Under the pieces are notes generated by a model that worked only from the letters and a program-made list of their open reading frames with translations, was not told the origin of the DNA and did no database searches. The translations under genes were made by a program, and so were the position numbers. Below, in pieces: positions 1 through 11,839 of a stretch of 64,000 nt of DNA (the first letter of the stretch is position 1; every line of letters begins with the position of its first letter). Source of the stretch: Leptobrachium leishanense (Eukaryota; Chordata; Amphibia; Anura; Megophryidae); contig CM019069.1 in the NCBI GenBank assembly GCA_009667805.1, positions 51,892,422 through 51,956,421 of the forward strand. Reading direction: 5' to 3'.

Positions 1-48
1 AACCACTTGGCTGGACGCGCTGAGCGCGTCCATAGCAGCCAAGTGGTT
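1..48. repeat. Imperfect palindrome at window edge
   Basis: The first 48 bases fold on themselves: AACCACTTGGCT pairs with AGCCAAGTGGTT at the other end, and an inner GGACGCGCT pairs with AGCGCGTCC, with a short unpaired 'atagc'. It may be the end of a fold-back element that starts outside the window. No coding potential is seen. Confidence 0.6.
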
Positions 49-57
49 AAATATTAT

Positions 58-579
58 GGACCCTATTACATTCTTCACGCAAAAACAAACGCGCAACGCA
101 TTAATTTTTGCGCGAAGCGTTAAACGTTAACGCGTGTAAATCAACGCTGGTATTACAATCCTCGTGCATTTTTTCATCCGTCAAAAAATAAAGCGCGTAA
201 CGTGCAATGTTGCGTGCAGAAATCAGTGTGCGGACTGTTTTTTTCATGCAATTCAGCCAATCAGAATTAAGAACCACAATTGTCTCACGTTAAGTTTTTG
301 CGCCTGTCAAAGTCAATCTGCACATATGTGCTGCATCAATAAAAATAGATTGTAATACCATCCGCGTACCAGTGCACAAACGCATTTGCGCTCACAATGT
401 TAAGTATAGGATGCGCGAAGTACAGTAAGTTCGCGCAGGTTCACCCGCGGTAGACGTATACGCGTGTTTGTTGCGCTGACATTGTAATACGTCGTTCTGT
501 GCAAAGGGTTTTGCCCCTTGCGTTAATGCGTTTTTGAGCACACGCTGATGTTTGCGCGAAGATTATTGTAATAGGGCCC
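58..579. mobile_element. MITE-like element with GGRCCCTATTACA terminal inverted repeats
   Basis: The left end reads GGACCCTATTACA and the right end is the inverse of GGGCCCTATTACA. The match extends inward over about 25 bases through a CTTCRCGC block. The trinucleotide TAT flanks both ends (55-57 and 580-582) and may be the target duplication. The interior is CpG-rich with many GCGC/CGCG blocks and has no credible transposase frame, so this is a non-autonomous DNA transposon. A superfamily cannot be fixed from the ends alone. Confidence 0.65.
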
Positions 580-582
580 TAT

Positions 583-2224
583 GACCCTTAATATTATGTT
601 TTTGCAGGAAGTCATCCATTCGTTTGTTTTAAAGGTTTGTCACAGTGGCCTGGGCCAGCAGGCAGGGTAAGAGATGAAGTATAGTTATGACACAATGACC
701 ACCTCAATTTGCTTAAATGATCATGGTGGCTAAAGGGGCCCTTTAAACTAGAATAATAACTCAGGCAGATGAACATTCTATGTTAGAAGTGTAATGTCCA
801 TCACTACATGCTGATACATCCCCCAACATTCTAAGCCAGAACACAGCTAAGGTTTGGAACATGAGCATTCACTTAGAGATCAAGAAATGGTTTTATGAGG
901 TCAGGCTATGGCGTGCTTGTCCTGCCCTACAGGCTGCTCTTAGTCAGGGCTCATGAGGTTTTAGATCGAAATGATCATCAAAAGGCTGCTGTATCTCTGA
1001 TGCAGAGTAGACCCTACCATTTCGTTGGGTCTATTTTGGGTGGATGCAGGCTGATTTTCATGGCATAGTCTCTTCTACAATTGCACCAGTGTGCTAAAAC
1101 CTTATAGCCACTTATGTTATTGTCATAACACAGCATTCTAATTGAATTTTATTAATGCCACCTCCATAAATTCACTATATTGCTTATACGCATAAGCTGG
1201 CTTAGGAAAAAAACATACATATAAGATACACAAATGTGTGGCTAGTAAGAACCACGCAAGGCAGGGGACACAATGAATCTACTCATTACACTAATAAAAT
1301 TAATACAAATTAATAGATGTGCTGTAATACTTAAACGAATATCAGAATAAATTCTTCCTTAATGTCTTCGTGGCTGTGTGCTGCGCTGCCCATGTAAACA
1401 AAATGAATCATTTGCAGAAATCGGCAAATTTTTGGAAAAAAAATTAATTGCTGGATTTTTAAACATTTGGTTTTCTAAGCTTTTTATCAGCGTTATAGCA
1501 TATATTTTGGGAGAAGTCGTGATAATTTGATTACTGGGATCCTGCGTGCAAAGTATGTTTTTCAGATCAGGCAATCGGCAATAAATGGTTTACCGCACTG
1601 ACAGTGATCAAACTGGGATAAAAATAGTTGTTCTGTATCTTCCAAAGTGTATATTTAATTAACACTGAAGAAGACATCAGTCATACATATATAACTCCCT
1701 TCTGACCTGGCCTAGAAAGTGTATACTAAACAAAGCTTGTTCAGTTGATTTTATAATCCTAACACCGCTCTGGAGTCCCTCTAACACAGAGGGTGTCGAT
1801 GAGTATAATTACAGAAATATGGCCATTGGAAAAATATTAAAAATCAATGTCATGATTGAAAATGGAACGACGATCTTAAAGGACGAAAATTAACAAAACA
1901 ATCTGCATAACTTCTCAGTCAGGATTATACATGGTTTATTCTTTCATAATTGTAGCACTCTTATACAATATTGAGGTGAGGACTGTCACAACATGTAAAC
2001 AATAACACCTAAACTGGCCATCCGGAAAAACCATATGAATACGAGTTCAGCCATAATCGTCATGGATTGAAGGTCAAATGGACAGCTCATAGGATTTCAC
2101 CAACTCGCTTACATAGGGCTGGTGTGACCATAGTGTAGGCCCTAAGTGAATACTTAGGGCCAGCACTCTAGTAGGGACAGGCAGACGATGTCTCTGTTCT
2201 CCTTGCCTCCCTTATTGGTGTTAC
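583..2224. other. Non-coding stretch
   Basis: No gene is supported. A possible T2-type MITE end (AAAGGGGCCCTTTAA) lies at about 733-747 without an obvious partner. A perfect 10-bp hairpin (GGCCCTAAGT, 4-base loop) lies at 2138-2161. The rest is AT-rich unique-looking sequence; short frames here have no recognisable domain. Confidence 0.6.
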
Positions 2225-3231
2225 TTAAAGGGACATGAATTGCTAAAAATTTTTATTAAATTTACATTTAAACACATCTTATACCTATGGACAAATTAGA
2301 ATAAATCAAGAATGTGTAAATTTTTTTATTTTCTTGTTTTAAACTCTGTCATTGCATCTTCTCTGGCCACGCCCCTCAGCTAGGGTGTTTTTTCAACTCC
2401 CACTTCCTGAATATTCCCCGCCTCCACTCCCCCACCCACTACTCCACCCATCAAAGCTTCACATGAACTAGCACACGCTGTGTACGTGAAACCCTGTGCA
2501 GCTCAGACTGGGGAAACTGAGGAACTGAATATTTGCATTTCTGCAACTGTGGAAGCAAAACACTCTCACGCTCGCTCATACACTCACCCGATGACGCGCT
2601 CATGCTCGCTCGCACACTCACGTTCGCTCACACACTCGCCCACTGACTCGCTCACACAGATTCACTCACCGACTGACATGCTCAATTGCGCTCATTCATG
2701 GTTTACACACTCACCGTCTCACTCAAACTCCCTCACACAGTCACTCACCATCACACTCTTTCTTGTATGCGCGCTCTCTCAATGCACCAATTCTTGCGCT
2801 TTCTCTGCTTTATCTTGCGGTTTTTCTCTCTTTACCTTTTCTTGCAGTGTCTCTGTGCTTTATTTTTGCTGTCCCACGCTCTGCTCTCTCTTTTTCTTCA
2901 ATGTCTCTGCAGTAGCTGGGGGTGAAAGAGTTACAGATTGGAATGGCACTCAGCCCCTCCCTCCCCTCAGCTCACAATGCAGGAGGGAGGAGGAGTTATT
3001 CAGTCGCACATGCTCAGTGCGTTTTTTATCTATACTTAGGTATACACACTGATTGGTTAGATCACAGTGCCTCCTGAGGTGGGTGTGGAAAATGCCAAGA
3101 AAGAAAAGCAGGTAAATATGGAAAAATATCATATTTACTTGTTTTTATGCCTGCTTAATGAGACTATTGGCACATTCAAGGGGCATTGCACATTTTAAAA
3201 GCGCACTTGTAAAGCATGCAAGTCCCTTTAA
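2225..3231. mobile_element. T2-family-type MITE (TTAAAGGGAC ends)
   Basis: Both ends read TTAAAGGGAC in inverted orientation (2225-2234 and 3222-3231), which fits the TTAAAGGRR terminus and TTAA target duplication described for T2-family MITEs of Xenopus. The interior of about 1 kb holds a low-complexity CACTCRCTCACA-type stretch at about 2560-2760 and a pyrimidine-rich stretch at about 2760-2900. The longest frame inside (2480-3052) is this low-complexity sequence and is not taken as a gene. Confidence 0.65.
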
Positions 3232-3397
3232 GTAAAAGAAAGTTGCTGCCAGGCAATACTGAGCAGTTGCCAGCAGCTTCCAGATTGCCAGACAGTACAA
3301 ATACAACAGAGCTGACCATAGGAAAATAATGGAATTAAACCTGCAACTGTGAGTAGATTGGGGCATTAACCAACAGAACTATCTTTCCTAAAGATAT
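3232..3397. other. Short spacer with Gypsy target duplication
   Basis: Unique-looking sequence between the T2-type MITE and the first LTR element. Its last five bases, GATAT (3393-3397), are the left copy of the LTR-element target duplication; the right copy is at 9022-9026. Confidence 0.7.
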
Positions 3398-4062
3398 TGT
3401 CAGGGGCGCTCGGTGGGATGGGAGAACCCAGGTGCAGAGTTTGCGTAGTAAGTTGTATATCGCGGTACCAAAGGAATATCCAAGAAACGTAGTCAGGTTC
3501 ACAATCGAGGTCAGGGGCAAACAGCGAATCAAGAGAGGTCGGGTATAAAGCCAAGTACTGGTACACAGAATTAACATAAGGAGAAGCTTCTAAGAGTAAC
3601 ACTGGCAGGAGTGATACAACGCTGAAGCAACGATATACTGGCAGAGAAAACTCTATATAGGTGCAGAATCGTCAAGACACTCCCCACTGTGAATCTCTCC
3701 ACCAATCAACCTCTCCTCTGAGCCAGGACAATCAAGGAGCTGGAGGTGTCTGGTGCAGTTCCCCATCAGGTCTACCGGGACTGAGGACCTCCCCCTAGGT
3801 CTGCACCTCCCACCCAGATCCCTGCGCCCGCCCCTGTGACGTCAGACGCCACTCGCCGCCATGCTCAGGGTGGACAGGACGGCATGGCCGCGCCGACCCA
3901 CCCGAACAGACGCGGCAGAATTCGCAGGGGGCGGCGCAGGACCCGGGGATGCTCCCAGCCCGCACCTGGAGCGTGAGGAGCGCCGCAGCGCCACCCGCTC
4001 GGCACCTGCCTGCCTCCGAGGTAAGGGACCCGGCTGGCGGAGTGCCGCGGGGCGGCGTGACA
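3398..4062 (-). repeat. 3' LTR of Gypsy element 1
   Basis: 665 bp, TGTCAG to TGACA. It is nearly identical to the copy at 8356-9021. The GC-rich half nearest the internal region carries the promoter-side sequence; several apparent frames in it occur in both copies and are shadows. The polypurine tract lies just inside at about 4063-4075. Confidence 0.95.
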
Positions 4063-7000
4063 GAACCCCCCCTGAAGGAGTGGCCTCCGGACGCGACAAG
4101 GACCCGGCCTTCCCGGGTGTGCACGATGAAAAGCACGGAGGCACGAAGGGGCGTGCACCTGGGAGGCGGGTTCCCAAGAACGCTCCTCAGGGCCAAACCC
4201 CTTCCACAATACAAGGTACTGAAGGGTACCCCGGTGAAACCTGGAATCCAAGATACTGGCCACCTCATACTCCAACTCATCACCAACAAGCACAGGAGGA
4301 CAAGAGGGAGCGGACCTTCCCGGAAACTCATCAGGAGGAACACGTTTAAGGAGGGAAACATGAAACACAGGGTGGATTAGGTATGTGGGAGGGAGAGCGA
4401 GTCGGAAGGTAACCGGGTTAACCTGGTGGGTGATCTCAAAAGGACCTATGAAACGGGGCCCCAATTTTTTCGAGGGACATTGGAGACGGAGGTTTCTGGT
4501 GGACAGCAGAACCCGGTCACCTGGTTGGAAAGGAGGGGGAACGGACCTGGAGCGATCCGCCGAAGCCTTGTATTTGTCCTGGGCAACACGTAGGGTCTTT
4601 TTGGCCAGTTGCCAAACCTCCCGTATGGTGGCCAATCTGGAGTCGGCGTCAGGGACAGAGGAGAGGGGAATCAGACCCGGGATCATAGTGGGGTGGTACC
4701 CATAGTTGAGAAAAAATGGGGAGGAAGAAGTAGATTCATGGTCATGGGAGTTATAAGCAAACTCGGCCAACGGTAAAAGGTCAGTCCAGTCATCTTGGAG
4801 GTAAGAGGAAAAGCAGCGCAGATACTGTTCTAAGGTCTGATTAACTCGCTCCGTCTGTCCATTTGTCTGGGGGTGGAAAGCTGTAGAGAGGTGGATGCGA
4901 ATGTTAAGTCGGGAACAAAAGGCTCTCCAGAAACGAGAGGTAAACTGGGTACCCCTATCAGAGGTTATCGAGTCGGGGATTCCATGGAGCCTGAATATGG
5001 CCTCAAGAAACAGAGAGGCAGTTTCAGAAGCAGTGGGTAATTTCTTGTATGGGACGAAGTGTGCCATTTTAGTGAAGCGGTCAACTACAACCATGATGAC
5101 TGAGTGACCCCGGGAAGGGGGTAGATCGACAATAAAGTCGGTGGATAATTGGGACCATGGGCGTGTCGGGATGGGCAGTGGTTGTAGCAACCCCGCAATC
5201 TTAGTGGTGGGGTTTTTGGATCGTAGACAAATGGGGCAACTAGCAACATACTTGGCGACACTTGAAGGCAACAGGGGCCACCAGAAATGTCGTCTCACTA
5301 GGTCCAGTGTCTTCTTATAACCGGGATGTCCGGCCGCCAAGGAGTCGTGGCACATCTGTAGGGCCTCTAACCTAGCTTTTTCAGGTACATAGATGCGATG
5401 GTCTTGTACATGGAAACCCTCACTAGATAGGGGTAAAGAGGTCTCTGCCGTAAATTTTTTGATGTTGTCGTGGAGGCTAGAAGTGACCCCCAAGAAACAT
5501 TGAGGTGGCAACACTGTGTGGGAGAGGTTCGAGGACGAGGATGGACCCTCCTGGATCCTTGAGAGGGCATCTGCCTTCCCGTTCTTTGAGCCAGGGCAGT
5601 AAGTTACATGAAAATTGAACCTTGTAAAGAAGAGAGCCCAGCGGGCTTGACGGGGTCTCAGACGTTTGGCGGATCGCAGATACTCCAGATTCTTGTGATC
5701 AGTGTGTACAGTTATTGGATGTATGGCCCCCTCCAGCAGATGACGCCACTCTTCAAAGGCTCACTTGATGGCAAGGAGCTCTCGGTCCCCGATATCATAA
5801 TTTTGCTCCGCCGGGGCGAGCTTCTTGGAGTAGAAGGCCACGGGATGTAGTTGTCCGGAGGGGGACCTTTGTGACAGGATAGCCCCAGTGGCAGTCTCTG
5901 ATGCATCGACCTCTAGGAAAAAGGGTAGTTGTGGGTTAGGTAGGTTCAAGACAGGAGCAGTAATGAAGTGATTTCGGAGGTCATCGAACGCCTTCTGGGC
6001 CTCTTTGGACCACTCAAAGAGGACAGTAGGGCTGGTGAGTCGAGTCAGAGGTTGAATTACTTTGGAAAAATTACGGATAAATCGTCTGTAAAAGTTAGCA
6101 AACCCAATGAACCTTTGTATGCCCTTACGATCTTTAGGAGTGGGCCAAGAGGTGATGGCCTCGATCTTTCGGGGATCCATCTCTATGTGACCAGGTGAAA
6201 TGATAAAGCCCAGGAATTCCACTCGGGTGGTCTCAAAGGTACATTTCTCGGGTTTAGCGTAAAGGTTGTTCTCCCGGAGTCTCTGGAGGACGGTGTAAAC
6301 GTGTTGACGGTGTTCCTGAAGGGAAGTGGAAAAAATCAGAATATCATCGAGATATATTACAACATATTTGTCCAATAAGTCACGGAAAATGTCATTAATC
6401 AGATGTTGAAACGTGGCTGGGGCGTTGCAGAGTCCATACGGCATCACAGTATATTCGAAGTGCCCATATCGAGTCCTAAAGGCGGTCTTCCACTCGTCCC
6501 CCTCACGGACGCGTACCAGATTATAGGCCCCTCGGAGGTCAAGTTTGGAATAGATACAAGCGTTCTGGAGACGTTCTAATAACTCTGGGATAAGTGGGAG
6601 AGGGTACCTATTCTTGATGGTGATTTTATTTAATTCACGGTAGTCTACACAGGGTCTCAACCCGCCATCTTTTTTATTAACAAAAAATATCCCTGCTCCG
6701 GCAGGGGAAGTGGATGGTCGAATGAAGGCTTTTCGTGTGTTCTCCTGGATGTAGTCTTTTAATGTTCTTAACTCAGGCTCGGATAGGGGGAAGATACGTC
6801 CATAAGGAATGGGAGCCCTGGGTAGTAACTCAATAGGACAATCATAGGGTCTTCTGGGTGGCAGCGTTTCAGCTTTCTTTTTATCAAATACATCCTGAAA
6901 ATTGTGATAGTGTGCGGGTAACTGGGTCTCGTTCCCGATGGTGGTACTTATGGTGTGGAGAGGTACGCAGGTATTTTTACAATGCTCGGAGGAGAAGGAG

Positions 7001-8337
7001 ACCTCGCCGGTTGACCATAGTATGTGAGGGTTATGCAATCGAAGCCAAGGTAGCCCCAAAATCACGGGGAAAATAGGAGAGGTAACAATATCAAACCGTA
7101 GCAGTTCTGAGTGGCCATGACCTAGGCTCATTTGAACAGGTATACTCTCCTGTGTAATCGGCCCTGAGCTTAAAGAAGAACCATCAACTAATCTGATCTC
7201 AACAGGTATCTCTTTATTTAACAGTGGTAAGGAAATACATGTCGCTAGGGTGGCGTCCATGAAGCACCCGCTAGCCCCTGAATCCACCATTGCCTGGAGT
7301 GGGAAGGTCCTCTGTTGCCACTGCAGAGAGATGGGTAAAAGGAGATGAGGCATGGGTAAGAGTGGAGAAGGTCTAGAGAGTGTTGTGATGAAACCACTCT
7401 TACCTCTTCCGGGAGTTGCTTTAGCGGGACATAAACGGGCCTGGTGGTTGGCCCCTCCACAGTATAGACAAAGATTGAGACGGCGACGTCGATCCATCTC
7501 GGCCTGTGGTAGGCGTCGATCCACTAGCCCGATCTGCATTGGTTCCTTGGTTCTCCTAGGATTAGAAACTGGAACAAGAGCATTGAAGGGTACCTGATTT
7601 TCACGTGACCCCCCGGTTGGGGCTGAGGGAGACCTTTCGTCTCTGCGCTCTCTCCATCTTCTATCGAATTGTATGCAGAAATCGATTACAGTATCTAGAG
7701 ACCGGGGTACTCCAACACGTGCGAGTTCGTCCTTCAAATGATCAGCTAGGCCTCGACGAAACTGATCCAGGAGGGCGGCTTCATTCCAAGCCGTATCATG
7801 GGCATAGTGGCGGAAGTGAGTCACGTAGTCCTCTACGGGGCGGCGGCCTTGTTGGAGAGCCCTGATAATGTTTTGGGCGGACTCTCTCTTGTGGGGGTCT
7901 TGATACATGGCCTCCAGCGCCGCAGCAAATGAGGGCCAGCTCTCCAGTACTGGGTCATGGTCCCGGAGGAGTGTATGAGCCCACTTCTTAGGTTCTCCAC
8001 CCAGTAGTGATATGACCATGCGTACCTTTACAAAATCACTATTGTAAGTGCGGGGTTTTAGAGAAAAAAGGATGCAACAATCGAGCATGAATGCCTCAAA
8101 TCTTGTGCGGTCTCCATTGAAAGTCTCAGGTAGTTTAACTTGAGGCTCAGGAAAGGGGGTATCCAAGTTTGCCTGTATGGGTGCGGAAGGCGGCGTGTAA
8201 GGAGGAGGTAGTGTCACGACTTGAACTGGCGCCTGCAATTGTCGATGTTCTGTCTGAAGTTCCTGAAAGGAGTGAGTGAGGGCGGATACCTGGTGTGACA
8301 AGGTCGCAACGGTATCGGTGATCTCTGCGGGTTCCAT
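3865..8337 (-). pseudogene. Gag-Pol polyprotein of Gypsy element 1, one nonsense codon
   Basis: The start chosen is the ATG at 8337, about 18 bases inside the 5' LTR; upstream in-frame codons lie in the LTR. One frame carries, in order, a gag region, a CCHC zinc knuckle (CLYCGGANHQARLC), an aspartic protease with DSGA, a reverse transcriptase with YLDD, and RNase H. A TGA at 5761-5763 then interrupts an otherwise continuous frame. The context fits a CGA-to-TGA CpG transition. Downstream in the same frame come the RNase H remainder, an HHCC integrase zinc finger, the integrase core (DFIVDLPP, SDRGTQFTS, NGQTERVNQ) and a chromodomain (LVLWKGFGPEERSWEP). The frame has no stop at the polypurine tract and runs into the 3' LTR to 3865. 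Apart from the nonsense codon no break was seen. It encodes the replication and integration machinery of the element. Confidence 0.92.
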
Positions 8338-8355
8338 ATGTTTGGCTTCAGCGTC

Positions 8356-9021
8356 TGTCAGGGGCGCTCGGTGGGATGGGAGAACCCAGGTGCAGAGTTT
8401 GCGTAGTAAGTTGTATATCGCGGTACCAAAGGAATATCCAAGAAACGTAGTCAGGTTCACAATCGAGGTCAGGGGCAAACAGCGAATCAAGAGAGGTCGG
8501 GTATAAAGCCAAGTACTGGTACACAGAATTAACATAAGGAGAAGCTTCTAAGAGTAACACTGGCAGGAGTGATACAACGCTGAAGCAACGATATACTGCC
8601 AGAGAAAACTCTATATAGGTGCAGAATCGTCAAGACACTCCCCACTGTGAATCTCTCCACCAATCAACCTCTCCTCTGAGCCAGGACAATCAAGGAGCTG
8701 GAGGTGTCTGGTGCAGTTCCCCATCAGGTCTACCGGGACTGAGGACCTCCCCCTAGGTCTGCACCTCCCACCCAGATCCCTGCGCCCGCCCCTGTGACGT
8801 CAGACGCCACTCGCCGCCATGCTCAGGGTGGACAGGACGGCATGGCCGCGCCGACCCACCCGAACAGACGCGGCAGAATTTGCAGGGGGCGGCGCAGGAC
8901 CCGGGGATGCTCCCAGCCCGCACCTGGAGCGTGAGGAGCGCCGCAGCGCCACCCGCTCGGCACCTGCCTGCCTCCGAGGTAAGGGACCCGGCTGGCGGCG
9001 TGCCGCGGGGGCGGCGTGACA
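8356..9021 (-). repeat. 5' LTR of Gypsy element 1
   Basis: 666 bp, TGTCAG to TGACA, followed by target duplication GATAT. Differences seen from the other LTR: a G/C change in the 'ATACTGSCAG' stretch, a C/T change in 'GCAGAATTYGC', an A/C change in 'GGCGGMGTGCC', and one extra G in a G run. Confidence 0.95.
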
Positions 9022-9026
9022 GATAT

Positions 9027-11488
9027 TGAGGAAGATACACAAAAAAAGCATTAAAAACACTCAATACTTATTTCTAGCGAAGTGGTAGGCATGAGCTACC
9101 TACTCCTCTTGCCACAAACTGAAGGACAAGGAGAACAAATAGTTCTCCAAGATCGAGTTCATACGATATCATGCAGGTCTCTACAGAATTTCCATGGAAT
9201 ATTATGGTCTCCAGGTGAAGCTACTCCATACACCACAAGGAGTTTTTTATGGGAAAGTACAAAAGACCTATCAGTGACAATATTTACAAGTGGTTAATGC
9301 TCCACGTGGAAGGAAGGACCGTTGTTATAGGAGTATTACTCAATTTATGTCACGTGAGAGCAAACGTTATTCTTAGCACTTGCATGTGCGCCTAAATTGT
9401 CACGAACTCATTTTATTTATACACATTTTTGTATGTGCCTTTATGGACCACTTGTATATATTGTCACTGCATGTTTTATGACACAAATTTTTGTTTGTTT
9501 TTTGAGTTATTGTCCATTGAGGGGGCGTTACATTATTTGAGTTTTTTTATCAGGACTTCACTATCACGCGCCTGCACTTTGTATCTATAGATAACAAAAG
9601 ACCTATCAGCCTGAAGCATGTGAAATGTGTTAAGTTCAAAATAAATTATTTATCATTGAGCAGAGTATCAGTCATTGAATGTATCTGTTTTATAGTGACG
9701 ATACAAGTATTTCCCCCAAGAAACATAATCAGAATTTGTGGAAATTACAGCTCTGCATTGTATGTGGCATGAACAGATAAAAACAGTTTTTGTTTCATGA
9801 AATTCTCCCATGTAAACGCCCTAATGGTCATATCCATCCTGTCCTCAACTTATCTAAAAGCAGACTAAGGAAATGTGAAATCACAGTGAATTGTCACCAC
9901 CCCCTTTCACCTTACAGGCTGCTAGTTCCTTCCCTTGGCATGGACTCAATACAGCAGTTGTCAAAGATCTGCTGTCATTTTAAAGCTTCTATTATGTGCA
10001 AGAATTGGCAGCATGCATTGCCACTGGGATAGTGTATATCCTCCCGCTGTAAAAAACCCATAAAAAACATTTGTCTGCCCTAACTGAAAGTCAGATCTAA
10101 CACAGCTCGATAATGTTTAAAGAGAATTACCGTATGTTGTGAAGTTCTATTTTCTACAATACAGGAAAACACGCGCACACACATATTTTGCTGTATTGTT
10201 TTCTTAAAAATGTTAAATTCAATAAAACGCTCAGTGTTGCAATCTAAAAATTTTAATGTCTAATAGATAGATTGCGGTTTTGTCATCTGCGTAAGTATTG
10301 GCATAATTATCAGCATTGGTAATATAGTTCCTAAAGTGACTAGCCTGCAGCTGCATGTGTTGGTAGATTGCACCAAAATCCGTCTTTCAGCTTGGAGTCC
10401 CTCATACCGGGTGATGAATAAAGTATGGTGTCATTGTCAGGGAGAAATGTTTCCTATTTCCTTCTTTCTGTTTTTCTTTCCTTTTTCCTAATCTTTTGCC
10501 ATCAACAAATATTCCAAAATAATATTTTTCCCATATCCACCTGCAATAGGCGTAGCATTTATTTGTTTTACTGCCTCCCATATACAACAGTGACATCCTG
10601 TGGGCACTGGCAAAAACCACACAACTGTACACAATACATGAATTAATATGCAATCATACATATTTATGTTTTAAATAAAGGTCTCATCAAGTAGTATTAT
10701 ATTGTTGCAAGATGAACAGTTTACAAAAGCCGGCCCATGAGCTTACATTTACAAGTAATGGCCCTTATTCTATGTGGCCTTTATCATTTGGATGTCAAGC
10801 ACTAACGGCCCTTTGCATGCCTCCCAAATATCATGATTTGAGCATGGCCTTACTGATTTTGGGGGCTCTGTCCATCTCAGCTAGAGAGCCCTCTGTCCCG
10901 TATTTTCCAGGCTATGCGGTGGCCAGAGATCTACAACATCGGTAAAGTAGCAACACAACTGGCAACAGTACTGGGTAAAGCAGCAACTAATGAGCAGGCA
11001 AAATAAACAGTGATCCTCTAAATTTCATGAGGACCTAGGCCAAGCTGAAATGTGAGGCCTCTTTTGTCATGTAAAACAAAAAACATAAGAAATTTAACCT
11101 ATATGTTTTAGTTATTGAAGTCTCACACAGCTCTATTGATAGATTGGAATATGTGCGTTAGGGTGGAATGTCACTATGCACATGAGAGCAATCTGACAAT
11201 TCTACATAACTTCTATCATGTGAGGCCCCTGTTTCAATGAAACCTTAGGCAACCACATATTTTGGCCACGGTTGTGCAATCCGAGCATGGCCAAGGCTTC
11301 AAATATACTGCAGCTCTCCAGCCCTTGGCTGCTCCCTGTTGTTTTATATGCGTCTGGTCCCCATGTATGTAGAGAAGCAGTAGCAGTGTGTGTTACAGCT
11401 AGGATGGCTGGTCATTCACAATGACCCTCAATATCTGATGGATTTTAAGCAGCAACAAACCTTCTCTGTTACTCTAAGTCTTAGACGG
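9027..11488. other. Non-coding stretch, degraded repeats
   Basis: No gene is supported. A short phrase (AAAGACCTATCAG) occurs at about 9264 and again at about 9597, hinting at a degraded duplicated repeat. A stretch at about 11032-11245 containing TGTGAGGCCCCTGTTT resembles one at about 12600-12860. Open frames of 70-90 codons have no recognisable motifs. Confidence 0.55.
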
Positions 11489-11839
11489 AGTGCCAACTCT
11501 CAAAGAAGGCACTTGCATTTCAACTTTCAGAAGTAGGGCAACTTTGTTGGAGATTCATTTGAGACAATGTTTCAACTCAAATTTAGTTTTTTCAAGTCTC
11601 CTTGAAAAAAGGATTTTCGAACGGCTGAAATGTCGCAGTTGATGTAATAAAAAATGCTTTTGCAGCCTCCAAGATGGGCCTGGTTCCCATTTATTCCTTG
11701 CTGGATTGCGCTTAGGGTTTGGTTACTATGGGATTGTTGAGGACTCTGGTGGTTGGTTGTCTCAGATGAATCTCCAATAAAGATTCCCCACTTCTGAAGT
11801 CCTGGAGTGCTCATGCCTTCTTTGTGAAAAGTGACCCTC
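11489..11839. mobile_element. Long-TIR MITE (about 350 bp)
   Basis: About 85 bases at the left (11489-11575) are inverted and about 80% similar at the right (11755-11839). Matching blocks include CAAAGAAGGC, TTCAGAAGT and TTGGAGATTCATYTGAGACA. About 180 bases separate the arms. There is no transposase frame and no clear target duplication. It is a fold-back or MITE-like non-autonomous element of unknown superfamily. Confidence 0.6.

Larger units (their letters stand above)
3398..9021 (-). mobile_element. Ty3/Gypsy chromovirus LTR retrotransposon, nearly intact (element 1)
   Basis: A complete 5.6-kb LTR retrotransposon in minus orientation. It has two LTRs of 665 and 666 bp beginning TGTCAG and ending TGACA, and a 5-bp target duplication GATAT on both sides. 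A G-rich polypurine tract lies next to the 3' LTR (about 4063-4075) and only about 18 bases separate the 5' LTR from the gag start. Domain order is gag, protease, reverse transcriptase, RNase H, integrase, chromodomain, which defines the chromovirus branch of Ty3/Gypsy. The LTRs differ at three substitutions and one indel by my reading, so insertion is recent. The priming site (reading GACGCTGAAGCC after the LTR) could not be matched to a tRNA by eye. Confidence 0.95.

Noticed and set aside
2480..3052. 190-codon open frame rich in His, Ser and Thr
   Set aside because: It covers the low-complexity CACTC-type stretch of a MITE and has no domain.
3795..4361. Long open frames on both strands in the LTR of Gypsy element 1 (also 8753-9064)
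   Set aside because: GC-rich LTR sequence opens many frames; the same frames recur in the other LTR and overlap pol antisense.
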